In this document: piece by piece, positions 1 to 9,130 of the stretch
How the letters are laid out: each line of letters starts with the position of its first letter
Position numbering within the stretch: position 1 is the first letter of the stretch
Source: Arthrobacter sp. MYb229
GTDB taxonomy: Bacteria > Actinomycetota > Actinomycetes > Actinomycetales > Micrococcaceae
Direction: 5' to 3'
NCBI RefSeq assembly: GCF_002975405.1
Contig: NZ_PCPS01000003.1
Span: 124,001 to 188,000, forward strand
DNA: 64,000 nucleotides
The notes under the pieces: generated by a model
The model's database searches: none
What the model saw: the letters and a program-made list of their open reading frames with translations, nothing else
Told to the model about the DNA's origin: nothing
Program-made: the position numbers and the translations under genes

Positions 1-210
1 CAGTCCCGATGCAAACATGCCGGGGATATATTTGGTGAAGTCTTTTGGTTGCACGTCTGCGAGCAACCATGACGTTACAAAAAAGACAGCTATCGCCAGA
101 ACTAGGGAAACTGAAAAGTAGATTACCCGTTTTTTCTTGTTTGCACCCTGCCAGATGGGCAATGTTCCATCATCTGCGTCATCCTTGGTTAGTCCAAAAA
201 ATTTCAGCAT
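1..210 (-). CDS. membrane protein, N-terminal 70 aa only (cut by window edge)
   Basis: The minus strand reads from an ATG at 208-210, preceded by an AGGAGG ribosome binding site (213-218), and stays open to position 1. The visible protein starts MLKFFGLTKDDADDG, has a basic stretch (NKKKR) at about residues 29-33, then one strong hydrophobic segment (VIYFSVSLVLAIAVFF) at about 34-50 followed by a polar loop. This fits the first transmembrane helix of an inner-membrane protein with a cytoplasmic N-terminus. The family cannot be named from 70 residues. Its promoter region carries the palindromic 18-mer described separately, so it may be a target of a NarL-type regulator. Confidence 0.7.
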   Translation of the reverse strand, partial: MLKFFGLTKDDADDGTLPIWQGANKKKRVIYFSVSLVLAIAVFFVTSWLLADVQPKDFTKYIPGMFASGL

Positions 211-314
211 TTTCCTCCTGCGTTGCCTGTAGCCTAAACCGAGGGGTACCGTGCCCTCGAAGGGAAAGCTCACCGAACAGAAGACCTGCTTACTCCTGAC
301 GATTTGCTATATTG

Positions 315-343
315 AGCATAGTCAATGCCGAAATACTTGTAAA
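315..343 (-). promoter_or_regulatory. candidate promoter of the left-edge membrane protein gene
   Basis: On the minus strand there is a -35-like TTTACA (338-343), a 17-bp spacer and a -10-like TATGCT (315-320), about 105 bp upstream of the ATG at 210. The 18-mer operator candidate at 341-358 abuts and slightly overlaps the -35, the usual position for an activator. This is assigned by eye from consensus only. Confidence 0.4.
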
Positions 344-358
344 TCATACTTAAGTAGG
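341..358. repeat. copy 1 of an 18-bp element with palindromic core (operator candidate)
   Basis: AAATCATACTTAAGTAGG occurs exactly twice in the window, here and at 35149-35166. The core TACTTAAGTA is a perfect 10-bp palindrome containing ACTTAAGT, which fits the ACT-N2-AGT pattern known for VraR/LiaR-like NarL-family regulators. Here it sits against the -35 of the minus-strand membrane gene. Confidence 0.5.
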
Positions 359-472
359 GGTGTCGAAATTTTCAGAACGAACCGGACACCACAGAGATAA
401 GTTGAGCCTAGAGACGGTGCTGAGTTGCTTAGCATCATCGGTAAACGAGAGATAAATGCCTGCCCTACTGAT

Positions 473-496
473 TCAGGACGTGGCGCCACGTCCTGA
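473..496. repeat. perfect 24-bp palindrome
   Basis: The left arm TCAGGACGTGGC (473-484) is followed directly by its exact reverse complement GCCACGTCCTGA (485-496), with no loop. It lies about 200 bp upstream of lhr. A gap-free palindrome of this length suits a dimeric protein-binding site better than a terminator. A second small hairpin follows at about 504-519. Confidence 0.55.
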
Positions 497-698
497 AGTG
501 GAACCGAAGTTTCTTCGGTCCTGCTTTGTTACTTCTCCCAACAGCGAAGAAACGCAACCTAATTTGTCGAAGCTGAGCATGTGCGTCACGCTATGGGGCA
601 GACAGAGCGAATAGCGCCCCTGGCAGCAGCGCAATTCAGTTCGGCTTTGGATGCCGCCAGGCCTCGCTTGGTCGGTTCGCACCCCTAAGATCGAAGAT

Positions 699-3600
699 AT
701 GAGTGAGATTCTTTCCCGGTTCGGTGCCGCGACCCGCCAGTGGTTCACTGACGTGTTCACCGAGCCAACCGCGGCCCAGCAAGGCGCCTGGGATTCAATC
801 TCCAGCGGGCACCATACGCTGGTGATCGCTCCCACCGGTTCGGGCAAAACCCTCGCAGCCTTCCTCTGGGCGCTGGACCGGCTCCATCAGGCCGAGATTC
901 CCAAGCCCGCCCTTCCGGGTCTCGAGCCGGAGAAGTCCCAAGGCTCGGGCAGCGGCACCAAGGTGCTCTACATTTCCCCGCTGAAGGCGCTGGGCGTGGA
1001 CGTCGAACGAAACCTGCGCTCCCCACTAGCCGGAATCCGCGCCACGGCCCATCAGCTTGGGATCTCCCAGCCCTCGGTTTCGGTGGGCGTGCGCTCGGGA
1101 GACACTCCCCCCAATGTGCGCCGTCAGCTACTGAAGAACCCGCCGGATATCCTGATCACCACGCCCGAATCCCTGTACCTCATGTTGACCAGCCAGGCGA
1201 GGCAAACCCTGGCCACGGTGCACACCATCATCATCGATGAGGTCCACGCCATCGCCAGTTCCAAACGCGGCACCCATCTGGCGTTGTCCCTTGAACGCCT
1301 CGATGCCCTGCTGCCCACCCCAGCCCAACGCATTGGGTTGTCGGCCACCGTGGAACCTGCCGAAGAGGTAGCCCGCTTCCTGGCCGGTTCGGCCCCGGCA
1401 AATATTGTGCGTCCCATTTCCACCAAAAAATGGGAACTGGCGGTGCGGGTCCCGGTAGAGGATATGACCGATCTGCCCTCGGCGGCGGGCGCCCACGATT
1501 TGGGCCCCGGTTCTTCGCCAACGGCCGGCGCAAGCATCTGGCCGCATGTGGAAAACCAGCTGGTGGACCTGGTCTTGGCAAACCACTCGACGATCATCTT
1601 CGCCAACTCGCGTCGGCTGGCCGAAAGGCTCACCGGGCGGCTGAACGAAATCTACGCCGAACGCGAAGGCTTCGCCGCCGAGAATACCGCAAGCTCCAGC
1701 CCGGCGGCGATGATGGCCCAAGCCGGATCCAGCGCGCCCAGCGACCCGCAGGCACCGCTTTTGGCCCGGGCGCACCATGGTTCGGTCTCCAAGGATTCCC
1801 GCGCCCAAATCGAAGAGGATTTGAAGCTCGGCCGCCTGCGCGCGGTCGTCGCCACCAGCTCCTTGGAACTCGGTATCGATATGGGACTCGTTGACCTGGT
1901 CATCCAGGTGGAGTCCCCCAATTCGGTGTCTTCCGGGCTGCAGCGGGTAGGCCGCGCAGGGCACCAGGTCGGTTCGGTGTCCAAAGGCATTTTCTTCCCG
2001 AAGCACCGCGCGGACCTGCTCTCCACCGCCTTGGTGGTCACGCGGATGCGAGCGGGCGCCATCGAGAAAATGGTCATCCCCGCCAACCCGCTGGATGTGC
2101 TCGCCCAGCAAACCCTGGCAGCGGTGGCGATGGACGAGCTGAGCGTCGAGGCCTGGTTCGATACCGTCCGCCGGGCGGCTCCCTACCAGAAGCTTCCGCG
2201 CAGCGTATACCTGGCGACCTTGGATATGCTCTCGGGCAAGTACCCCTCCGATGAGTTCGCCACGCTCAAGCCCAGGCTCATCTGGGACCGCGACGCCGGT
2301 ACCCTCACCGCCCGCCCCGGTGCGCAACGGCTTGCGGTAATTTCGGGCGGAACCATCCCGGACCGGGGCCTATTCGGGGTATTTCTCGCAGGGTCCGAGG
2401 ATGACAAGGCGCCCAAACGCGTGGGCGAGCTCGACGAGGAAATGGTCTACGAGTCCCGCGTCGGGGATGTCTTTGCGCTCGGCGCCACCAGCTGGCGCAT
2501 CGAGAACATCACCCATGACCGGGTGCTGGTGACCCCCGCCTTCGGGCAGCCGGGCAAATTGCCTTTCTGGCACGGAGACGGGCTGGGACGCCCCGTTGAG
2601 CTCGGCGCCGAATTGGGAAAATTCACTACCGGGCTGCTTGCCGAGGAAGGCGGCAGCGCCGCGGCCCGGCTAGAGTCCGGCGGACTGGATCCCTACGCCG
2701 CGCAGAACTTGCTGAACTACCTGGGCGAGCAGCGCCGTGCCACCGGCCAGGTACCGAACCACCAGAACTTCGTTATCGAAAGATTCCACGACGAGCTCGG
2801 CGACTGGCGGGTGATCCTGCATTCTCCCTTCGGGCTTTCGGTCCATGCCCCGTGGGCCTTGGCCATCGGCGCCCGGGTGCGCGAACGCTGGGGGTTGGAT
2901 GCCTCCGCGATGGCCGCGGACGACGGGATCGTGCTGCGCATCCCCGCGATGGACGACGAACCTCCAGGAGCCGAGCTCTTTGCCTTCGAAGCGGATGAAA
3001 TCGTCGACGTGGTCACCTCGCAGGTAGCCAACTCGGCGCTGTTCGCCGCCCGGTTCCGCGAGTGCGCCGCCCGTGCGCTGCTGCTGCCGCGGATCAACCC
3101 GACCAAGCGCACCCCGCTGTGGCAGCAGCGCCAGCGGGCGAGCCAGCTGCTGGATGTCGCACGCAACTACCCGGACTTCCCGATTATCCTGGAGACCGTG
3201 CGCGAGTGCCTGAATGATGTTTATGACCTGCCGGCGCTGAGCGAAATCCTCTCCCAGGTCTCCTCGCGGGCCATCCGCCTGGTTGAAGTGCAGACTCAGC
3301 TTCCTTCCCCGTTCGCGCAATCCTTGCTCTTTGGCTATGTGGCCCAATTCCTCTATGAGTCGGATGCTCCGTTGGCCGAGCGCCGGGCCGCGGCGCTGAG
3401 CCTGGACCCGGTGCTGCTTGGCGAATTGCTTGGCCGCAACGATGTGCGCGAGGTCCTCGACGCCCAAGTGATCGCGCAGCTCGGTGAGCAACTTCAGCAT
3501 CTGGCGGCGAACCGCCGGTTCGCCGGCTTGGAGGGCGCCGCGGATCTGCTGCGTTTGCTCGGCCCGCTCACCGCGCCGGAACTTGCCCGGCGCCTGCGTC

Positions 3601-5363
3601 ACCCGGAGCACGAAGCTGAACAACTCGACGAGCCGGCCGCGCGAGCGCACGCCGAGGCGCTGGTCGCGACCCGCCGCGCCTTCACCCTGCGCTTGGGTGG
3701 CGAGCTGAGCTATGCGGCAATCGAAGACGCCGCAAAGCTTCGCGACGCCTTGGGCACGCCCTTGCCCACCGGGATCCCGGCAGTGTTTCTGGAACCCGCA
3801 GCGCAACCGGTCGAAGACCTCGTCTCGCGCTACGCACGCACGCACACGCCATTCACCGCCACCGAGCTGGCGGCCACATTGGGCCTGGGAGTTGCCCTGC
3901 TGCGTCCGGTGCTGGACCGGCTGGTTGCCGCCGGACGGTTGTCGCTCGGCGCCTTCCGACCGCTGGAACTGGTCCCGGAAGGCATTTCCGGAGACGAGTT
4001 CAGCGACGTGTCGGTCCTGCGCACCATCCGCACCCGGTCCCTGGCGGCCTTGCGCGCCGAGGTGGAACCCGTCGACCAAGCCACCTACGCGCGGTTCCTG
4101 CCGGCCTGGCAACAGGTCGGTTCCCAGCTGTCGGGCAGCGACGGGCTCTACGAGGTGATCGGCCAGCTGGCCGGTTCCGAGCTGCCCGCCTCCGCCCTCG
4201 AATCCTTCATTCTCCCGGCCCGGCTGCGCGCTTACCAGAGCGCCTGGCTCGACGAACTGACCAGTTCCGGCGACGTGCTGATCTGCGGTGCAGGCGCCGC
4301 CGGCGGCAAGGATGGTTGGCTCTCCTTGCACACCACCGAGCATGCCGGACTGACCCTCTCCGGCGGAGACGCCAGCGCCCTGACCGCACTGGATCTCAAG
4401 GTACTCAATTCATTCCAAAGCACCGGCGCCTACTTCACCGAGGAGCTCGCCGCGCGCATCGGGTCGGAGGACGAGGCTCGGCCGACGACCCAGGAAGTCA
4501 CCGACTCCTGCTGGAACCTGTTCTGGGCGGGGCTTATTTCGCCTGACACCCTCGCCCCGGTGCGCGGCTACCTTGCCGGCGGCAGCACCGCGCACAAGAT
4601 CGCCAAACCGGCTCCGCGTGCCCGCGCCGCCCGGTTGAACAGGCTTTCCGGCCTGAACCGCTTGGCCCGCGAACAAGCCGGGCAGTCTGCCCGTTCCATT
4701 CGCGGCGGGGCCAGATGGTCCCTGCTTCCTGTCCCGGTCAGCGACCCGACTATCACCGCGCATGCTACCGCCGAGGTATTGCTCGAACGCTACGGGGTGC
4801 TCACCCGTGGCTCGGTCGCCGCCGAATCCGTCCCCGGAGGTTTCGGCCAGCTCTACCGGGTCCTGACCAAGTTGGAGGAAGCCGGCCACGCCCGTCGCGG
4901 CTACTTTGTTGAAAAGCTCGGCGCCGCCCAGTTCTCCACATCCAACACCATCGACCGGTTGCGCGGCTTCTCCTTGCCCGAGGACCCACGCCGCAAACCA
5001 GCCGCAACCGTGCTGGCCTCGACCGATCCTGCCAATCCCTACGGCGCGGCGCTGCCTTGGCCGGTCGGCGACACCGGGCACCGCCCGGGGCGCAAGGCAG
5101 GAGCCGTGGTCGGCCTGCTCGACGGATCGCTGAGCCTCTATCTTGAACGCGGTGGCCGCACGGTCCTGACCTTCGGGGAGCACACAGAAGAGGCCTGGCA
5201 GCTCCTCGCCACCGAATTGGTGGCGGTCTTGCGGGCCGCGAAGATCGACAAGATCGCCATCGCAACGGTTAATGGCCAGGCCGTCAGTTCCCACCCGTTG
5301 GCGGCACCGCTGCTCACGGCGGGATTCTATTCAACTCCGCAGGGCATCCGGTTCCGCCGGTAG
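699..5363 (+). CDS. lhr: Lhr-type ATP-dependent DNA helicase
   Basis: This is a large superfamily 2 helicase of 1554 aa, the usual size for bacterial Lhr, which unwinds DNA and RNA:DNA hybrids during repair. Visible motifs are Walker A (APTGSGKT, about residues 44-51), the DEVH box (IIIDEVHAIA), motif III (LSATV), the motif V region (VATSSLELGID) and motif VI (QRVGRAGHQ), followed by the long Lhr core and C-terminal extension. The frame is open from 651, but I chose the ATG at 699 because the protein then starts MSEILSRFGAATRQWF as in homologues; the ribosome site is weak. The next gene, a Nei-type glycosylase, follows after 21 bp, so the two probably form a DNA-repair operon. Confidence 0.95.
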   Translation: MSEILSRFGAATRQWFTDVFTEPTAAQQGAWDSISSGHHTLVIAPTGSGKTLAAFLWALDRLHQAEIPKPALPGLEPEKSQGSGSGTKVLYISPLKALGVDVERNLRSPLAGIRATAHQLGISQPSVSVGVRSGDTPPNVRRQLLKNPPDILITTPESLYLMLTSQARQTLATVHTIIIDEVHAIASSKRGTHLALSLERLDALLPTPAQRIGLSATVEPAEEVARFLAGSAPANIVRPISTKKWELAVRVPVEDMTDLPSAAGAHDLGPGSSPTAGASIWPHVENQLVDLVLANHSTIIFANSRRLAERLTGRLNEIYAEREGFAAENTASSSPAAMMAQAGSSAPSDPQAPLLARAHHGSVSKDSRAQIEEDLKLGRLRAVVATSSLELGIDMGLVDLVIQVESPNSVSSGLQRVGRAGHQVGSVSKGIFFPKHRADLLSTALVVTRMRAGAIEKMVIPANPLDVLAQQTLAAVAMDELSVEAWFDTVRRAAPYQKLPRSVYLATLDMLSGKYPSDEFATLKPRLIWDRDAGTLTARPGAQRLAVISGGTIPDRGLFGVFLAGSEDDKAPKRVGELDEEMVYESRVGDVFALGATSWRIENITHDRVLVTPAFGQPGKLPFWHGDGLGRPVELGAELGKFTTGLLAEEGGSAAARLESGGLDPYAAQNLLNYLGEQRRATGQVPNHQNFVIERFHDELGDWRVILHSPFGLSVHAPWALAIGARVRERWGLDASAMAADDGIVLRIPAMDDEPPGAELFAFEADEIVDVVTSQVANSALFAARFRECAARALLLPRINPTKRTPLWQQRQRASQLLDVARNYPDFPIILETVRECLNDVYDLPALSEILSQVSSRAIRLVEVQTQLPSPFAQSLLFGYVAQFLYESDAPLAERRAAALSLDPVLLGELLGRNDVREVLDAQVIAQLGEQLQHLAANRRFAGLEGAADLLRLLGPLTAPELARRLRHPEHEAEQLDEPAARAHAEALVATRRAFTLRLGGELSYAAIEDAAKLRDALGTPLPTGIPAVFLEPAAQPVEDLVSRYARTHTPFTATELAATLGLGVALLRPVLDRLVAAGRLSLGAFRPLELVPEGISGDEFSDVSVLRTIRTRSLAALRAEVEPVDQATYARFLPAWQQVGSQLSGSDGLYEVIGQLAGSELPASALESFILPARLRAYQSAWLDELTSSGDVLICGAGAAGGKDGWLSLHTTEHAGLTLSGGDASALTALDLKVLNSFQSTGAYFTEELAARIGSEDEARPTTQEVTDSCWNLFWAGLISPDTLAPVRGYLAGGSTAHKIAKPAPRARAARLNRLSGLNRLAREQAGQSARSIRGGARWSLLPVPVSDPTITAHATAEVLLERYGVLTRGSVAAESVPGGFGQLYRVLTKLEEAGHARRGYFVEKLGAAQFSTSNTIDRLRGFSLPEDPRRKPAATVLASTDPANPYGAALPWPVGDTGHRPGRKAGAVVGLLDGSLSLYLERGGRTVLTFGEHTEEAWQLLATELVAVLRAAKIDKIAIATVNGQAVSSHPLAAPLLTAGFYSTPQGIRFRR

Positions 5364-5384
5364 TCGACAAAACGAAGGAGTCCC

Positions 5385-6200
5385 ATGCCCGAAGGCGATT
5401 CGGTATACCGTGCCACCGCACGGCTGCACCAGGCATTGGCCGGCCAGCGGCTGATCCGCAGCGACTTCCGGGTGCCGCAGCTGGCCACCACCGATCTGGC
5501 GGGTTACACCGTTCACGAGGTTCGGCCGCGCGGCAAGCACCTGCTGATGCGCTTGAGCCCACCCGAAGGCAGCGGGCAGGTGCCGTTGACCTTGCATTCA
5601 CATTTGCTGATGGATGGCCGGTGGGATCTCTACGCGCCGGCGGAACGCTGGAAGCGTCCGGCGCATACCGCCCGTGTAGCGCTGCATACCGCTCCCTGGA
5701 CGGCCGTCGGGTTTGATATCGCCCAGCTCCAGCTGGTGCCCACCGCCGAGGAGCAGGGGCTGGTCGGCCACCTCGGACCGGACCTGCTTGGGGACAACTG
5801 GGATCCCGAGCTTGCCGCCCTGAACCTGCTCGCCGAGCCCGAGCGGGTCATCGAAGAGGCGCTGCTGGACCAACGCCTGCTGGCCGGAATCGGCAATATC
5901 TACCGTTGCGAGGTGCTGTTCCTCACCAGAGTTCATCCGCTGACCCCCGTGGGCGAGGTCGAGAACCTGCCCGCGGTCATCTCGATGTCCCACCGTCTCC
6001 TGCAGCTCAATAAGGACCGCGGCCGCCGTGTCACCACCGGGGATCCCCGCACCAGAGAACCGTTATGGGTCTACGGCCGCGCCGCGAGGCCTTGTCTGCG
6101 CTGCGGGACGAACGTGGCGGTATTCAAGCTTGCCGGGCAGAAAACCGGGATGGAACGAGACTGCTATTACTGCCCGAATTGCCAGGCAATGAAAGAATAG
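5385..6200 (+). CDS. nei: Fpg/Nei family DNA glycosylase (endonuclease VIII-like)
   Basis: This is a 271-aa base-excision repair enzyme that removes oxidised pyrimidines and nicks the strand by beta/delta elimination. The N-terminus MPEGDSVYR places the catalytic Pro and Glu straight after Met, as the family requires. The C-terminus carries a four-cysteine zinc finger (CLRCG and CYYCPNC). The start has a good ribosome site (GAAGGAG) eight bases upstream. MPEGDS is typical of the Nei rather than the Fpg (MPELPE) branch. It lies 21 bp after lhr and 5 bp before a pseudouridine synthase, so the three genes look co-transcribed. Confidence 0.93.
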   Translation: MPEGDSVYRATARLHQALAGQRLIRSDFRVPQLATTDLAGYTVHEVRPRGKHLLMRLSPPEGSGQVPLTLHSHLLMDGRWDLYAPAERWKRPAHTARVALHTAPWTAVGFDIAQLQLVPTAEEQGLVGHLGPDLLGDNWDPELAALNLLAEPERVIEEALLDQRLLAGIGNIYRCEVLFLTRVHPLTPVGEVENLPAVISMSHRLLQLNKDRGRRVTTGDPRTREPLWVYGRAARPCLRCGTNVAVFKLAGQKTGMERDCYYCPNCQAMKE

Positions 6201-6205
6201 GTCCC

Positions 6206-7219
6206 ATGGCAATGCTCTCCCCACTCCCGGTTCGTAATGGCGTCAACGCAACACGTTTGCGTGTGCCGAAGAACGGACCGTGGGAAACCGTGGCCGACTA
6301 CTTGCTCGAACGCTTCGGCCATGTGGATCCGCAAGGGCTCATGCGCCGCTTCGAAGAGCAGGAAATCGTGGGCCTAGGCGGGGTGCCGCTTAGCGCCAGT
6401 ACCACCCTGGGCGAGCACGAATTCATTTGGTACTACCGCTCCTTGCCGGTTGAGACACCGATCCCCTTCGAAGCAAAAATCCTGCATCAGGACGAGCACC
6501 TGATCGCCGTGGACAAACCGCACTTCTTGCCCTCCACACCGGGCGGCCGTTTCATTCAAGAATCCGCGCTGGTGCGCCTTCGCAACCAGACCGGAAACCC
6601 CGAGCTAGTTCCCATGCACCGCTTGGACCGCGCCACCGCAGGTGTCATCCTCTTCGCAGCGAACCCGCGGACCCGCGGCGCATATCAGATGCTTTTCGAG
6701 AATCGAAAGATCTCCAAGAAATACCAGGCGGTCGTCGCCCTGCAGCCGGGCGACGGCTTGGAAACCGGGCGAGTGCTCGAAGCCAATGGGGAACACCCCA
6801 ATGTACGGAGCACCGAAGAATTACATGGCTTGCTGCAGCGCATGCCGCTGGTCTTCGAAAACCGGATGGCCAAGGTCAAAGGCCAGTTGCGTGCCACCGT
6901 CGAAGACGGGATTCCCAATGCCCAGACGCGGATCTCGCTCGGTTCCCTCGGCACCAGCAAGGGTCACCATGCCGGCCTGCCGGTCGCGCTGATGGAGCTG
7001 GACCCGCTCTCGGGTAAAACCCACCAGCTTCGGGTTCACCTTGCCTCGCTGGGGCTGGGCATCATCAACGACGCCTTCTACCCGCGGTTGTGGGATTTGG
7101 CACCAGATGATTATTCGCGCCCCCTGCAGCTGCTGGCGCACACGATTTCATTCACCGACCCGCTAAGCGGGCAGCCGCGCAGTTTCAGCTCGCGGCAACG
7201 CTTAATCGAGGCGCCTTAG
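6206..7219 (+). CDS. RluA-family pseudouridine synthase
   Basis: This 337-aa protein isomerises uridine to pseudouridine in rRNA or tRNA. The RluA signature is clear: MHRLDRATAGVILFA contains the catalytic Asp of HRLDR, with the upstream HLIAVDKPHFLP motif and the downstream SGKTHQLRVHL motif. An N-terminal S4-like segment precedes the core. The frame is open from 6065, inside nei, but the ATG at 6206 (MAMLSPLPVRNG) gives the natural N-terminus and lies 5 bp after the nei stop, suggesting translational coupling. Substrate specificity cannot be read from sequence alone. Confidence 0.9.
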   Translation: MAMLSPLPVRNGVNATRLRVPKNGPWETVADYLLERFGHVDPQGLMRRFEEQEIVGLGGVPLSASTTLGEHEFIWYYRSLPVETPIPFEAKILHQDEHLIAVDKPHFLPSTPGGRFIQESALVRLRNQTGNPELVPMHRLDRATAGVILFAANPRTRGAYQMLFENRKISKKYQAVVALQPGDGLETGRVLEANGEHPNVRSTEELHGLLQRMPLVFENRMAKVKGQLRATVEDGIPNAQTRISLGSLGTSKGHHAGLPVALMELDPLSGKTHQLRVHLASLGLGIINDAFYPRLWDLAPDDYSRPLQLLAHTISFTDPLSGQPRSFSSRQRLIEAP

Positions 7220-7324
7220 CCTGCGGCTCTTCTAAAATCCGTTGGACTATCCTAGGCTGTTGCACACACCTGGCGGTTATTGATACCGCAGTCGAAGAAG
7301 TGCCTACCCAAGGACGGTACCCCG

Positions 7325-8224
7325 ATGGCAGAGCCGCAGCCCACCGAGAATTTGCGTTCGCTAGTGGACTCGGCCCAGGAGGCGATCGCCGAGGCCTCGC
7401 AGAAGCAGAGCCTGCAATTGCCCTACGCCGCCCCGGATCGCCGCCCCAATCCTGCGGTGGAAAACTTCGACAAGGTCCGTGCAGCGCTCTTTGCCCTGGC
7501 CGGGGTCCTGCTGCTGGTCACCTCGCTGAACACCGCTTTGGATACCAGTTCCAGCACCCAGGGCGGCTTGCTCGATACCTCGCCGGTGCTCGCCTTCGTG
7601 TGGCCGGCCATAGCGATCACCATGATCGCCAGTGCAGGATACTCGGTACTGCCGCACCAGCTATCTTCACGCAGGCAGCGGGCCATCACCGTCTATGGGT
7701 TATCCGCCGTGGCGCTCATGGCCTGCGCGCTGACCTTCACCGCCGGGTTCCTCCTCTGGCCTGGCGCCCTGCTGGCCACCCTGGCTACCGGTTTCGGGCT
7801 GTACGGCATGTTCCAAATGAACAGGCACACCGCCCGCAATCACCTAGAACGTATCGCAACCGATTTGCCGGTCAGTTTTTTCACCGGCTTTTCGCTGACC
7901 TTCACCCTGCAGCTGTGGTTTTCCGCGGCCGGCTGGAACCGGCCGGAGCACTTGCTGGCGATCAGCATCGTCACCGTTCTAGCTACCCTCCTGGCCGCCG
8001 GATTCGCGCAGACCGAGCGCGGCCGCCACGCCTTGGCCACCGGTTACGGATTTGGCATGTTCGCCGCCGCCTATCAGGCCTGGCGGCAGGAGAGCGCGCC
8101 GCTGTGGTTCGCAGCATTGCTGGTTTTCATGGCAATAATCGTGTTCATCTGCGCCGAAAGCCGGCGGTTCCAGATCAGCCACGCCGAGCATCGCAACCAG
8201 CGGGGGTTGCGCGCCGAGGACTAG
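7325..8224 (+). CDS. multi-pass membrane protein of unknown function
   Basis: This 299-aa protein has a soluble, acidic N-terminus of about 55 residues followed by seven or eight hydrophobic helices (for example AALFALAGVLLLVTSL and LSAVALMACALTFTAG) and a short basic tail. No catalytic motif or transporter signature was seen. The ATG at 7325 is preceded by AAGGACGG. The stop codon overlaps the stop of the convergent SDR gene by a few bases (8221-8224). The frame opens at 7280, but residues before 7325 are unlikely to be translated. Confidence 0.75.
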   Translation: MAEPQPTENLRSLVDSAQEAIAEASQKQSLQLPYAAPDRRPNPAVENFDKVRAALFALAGVLLLVTSLNTALDTSSSTQGGLLDTSPVLAFVWPAIAITMIASAGYSVLPHQLSSRRQRAITVYGLSAVALMACALTFTAGFLLWPGALLATLATGFGLYGMFQMNRHTARNHLERIATDLPVSFFTGFSLTFTLQLWFSAAGWNRPEHLLAISIVTVLATLLAAGFAQTERGRHALATGYGFGMFAAAYQAWRQESAPLWFAALLVFMAIIVFICAESRRFQISHAEHRNQRGLRAED

Positions 8225-8997
8225 CGTGGAGCCATGCGGATGGCGCCGTCCAGTCGGATGGTTTCTCCGTTGAGCATTGGGTTAGAAACAATGTGCGCCA
8301 CGAGGTCCGCATACTCTTCCGGCCGTCCCAGCCGTGAAGGGTGCGGTACCTGCGCGCCCAAGGAATCCTGGGCCGCTTGCGGCAGCGAGTCCATCATGGG
8401 TGTGTGGAAAATTCCCGGAGCGATGGTCATCACGCGGATCTGGTGCGCCGCAAGCTCGCGGGCCAACGGCAAGGTCATGGCGGCCACGGCTCCCTTGGAT
8501 GCCGCATAGGCGGGCTGGCCGATCTGACCGTCAAAGGCTGCCACCGATGCGGTATTGATGATCACTCCCCGCTCGCTGGTGCCCTGCGCATCGAGCACGG
8601 CTTCGCTGTGCGCCATTGCTTCGGCGGCGAGACGCACCACGTTGAAGGTGCCGGTGACATTGATTTCGAGAACCTTGGCGAACTTCTCCAGCGGGAGCAC
8701 TCCCTCGCGGCCGAGCACCTTGCCCGGAGTCGCCACGCCGGCACAGTTCACCACGACGCGCAGATGCCCCAACTCGGCAGCGCGTTGCACCGCAAGCGCC
8801 ACATCTTCGGCCCGGGTGACATCCGCGGGGACGTAACGGACATTTGCAGAAATCTGGGCCGCAATTTCGTCTCCGTCTTCACGGGGAAGATCAAGCACCA
8901 CCACGTGGGTGGCGCTCTGCGCGAGTTTGCTTGCCGTTGCTCGGCCCAGACCGGATAGCCCTCCGGTGACTAGCGCGACAGTATCCTGCAGTTCCAT
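8221..8997 (-). CDS. short-chain dehydrogenase/reductase (HSD10/3-hydroxyacyl-CoA type)
   Basis: This is a 258-aa classical SDR with an NAD(P)-binding Rossmann motif (TGGLSGLGRATA), the NCAG motif, a catalytic Ser region (INTASVAAFDG) and the active-site YAASK. The C-terminal DGAIRM and the overall layout resemble type 10 3-hydroxyacyl-CoA dehydrogenases of fatty-acid or branched-chain catabolism; that specificity is inferred. The ATG at 8997 has an AGGGGA site upstream. It is monocistronic and converges on the membrane protein gene. Confidence 0.88.
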   Translation of the reverse strand: MELQDTVALVTGGLSGLGRATASKLAQSATHVVVLDLPREDGDEIAAQISANVRYVPADVTRAEDVALAVQRAAELGHLRVVVNCAGVATPGKVLGREGVLPLEKFAKVLEINVTGTFNVVRLAAEAMAHSEAVLDAQGTSERGVIINTASVAAFDGQIGQPAYAASKGAVAAMTLPLARELAAHQIRVMTIAPGIFHTPMMDSLPQAAQDSLGAQVPHPSRLGRPEEYADLVAHIVSNPMLNGETIRLDGAIRMAPR

Positions 8998-9081
8998 CGA
9001 ATCCCCTTTTTTTGCGTTGTTGACTTGGGATTTAGCCTAACGGCCACGGGAAGATTTGAGAAGAGTTCGCATTTGGGAACG

Positions 9082-9119
9082 GCAAAACCCCCACAGATTT
9101 TTATCTGCGAGGGTTTTGC
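9082..9119 (-). terminator. intrinsic terminator of the MFS gene
   Basis: The inverted repeat GCAAAACCC (9082-9090) / GGGTTTTGC (9111-9119), with extra CAGA/TCTG pairing inside, lies 12 bp past the MFS stop codon. The T-rich stem can work on either strand. Confidence 0.75.
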
Positions 9120-9130
9120 ACGGTGCCGGA

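Larger units (their letters stand above)
211..698. other. intergenic region with palindrome and hairpin
   Basis: There is no convincing gene in these 488 bp. They hold the promoter and 18-mer of the leftward gene, a perfect 24-bp palindrome at 473-496, a smaller hairpin (CCGAA/TTCGG, about 504-519), and the leader of lhr. Short ORFs on both strands have no recognisable sequence. Confidence 0.5.

Noticed and set aside
2670-4343. 557-codon minus-strand ORF opposite lhr
   Set aside because: It is a shadow frame of a high-GC gene: repetitive Gly/Gln/Arg-rich composition, no motif, and lhr on the other strand is certain.
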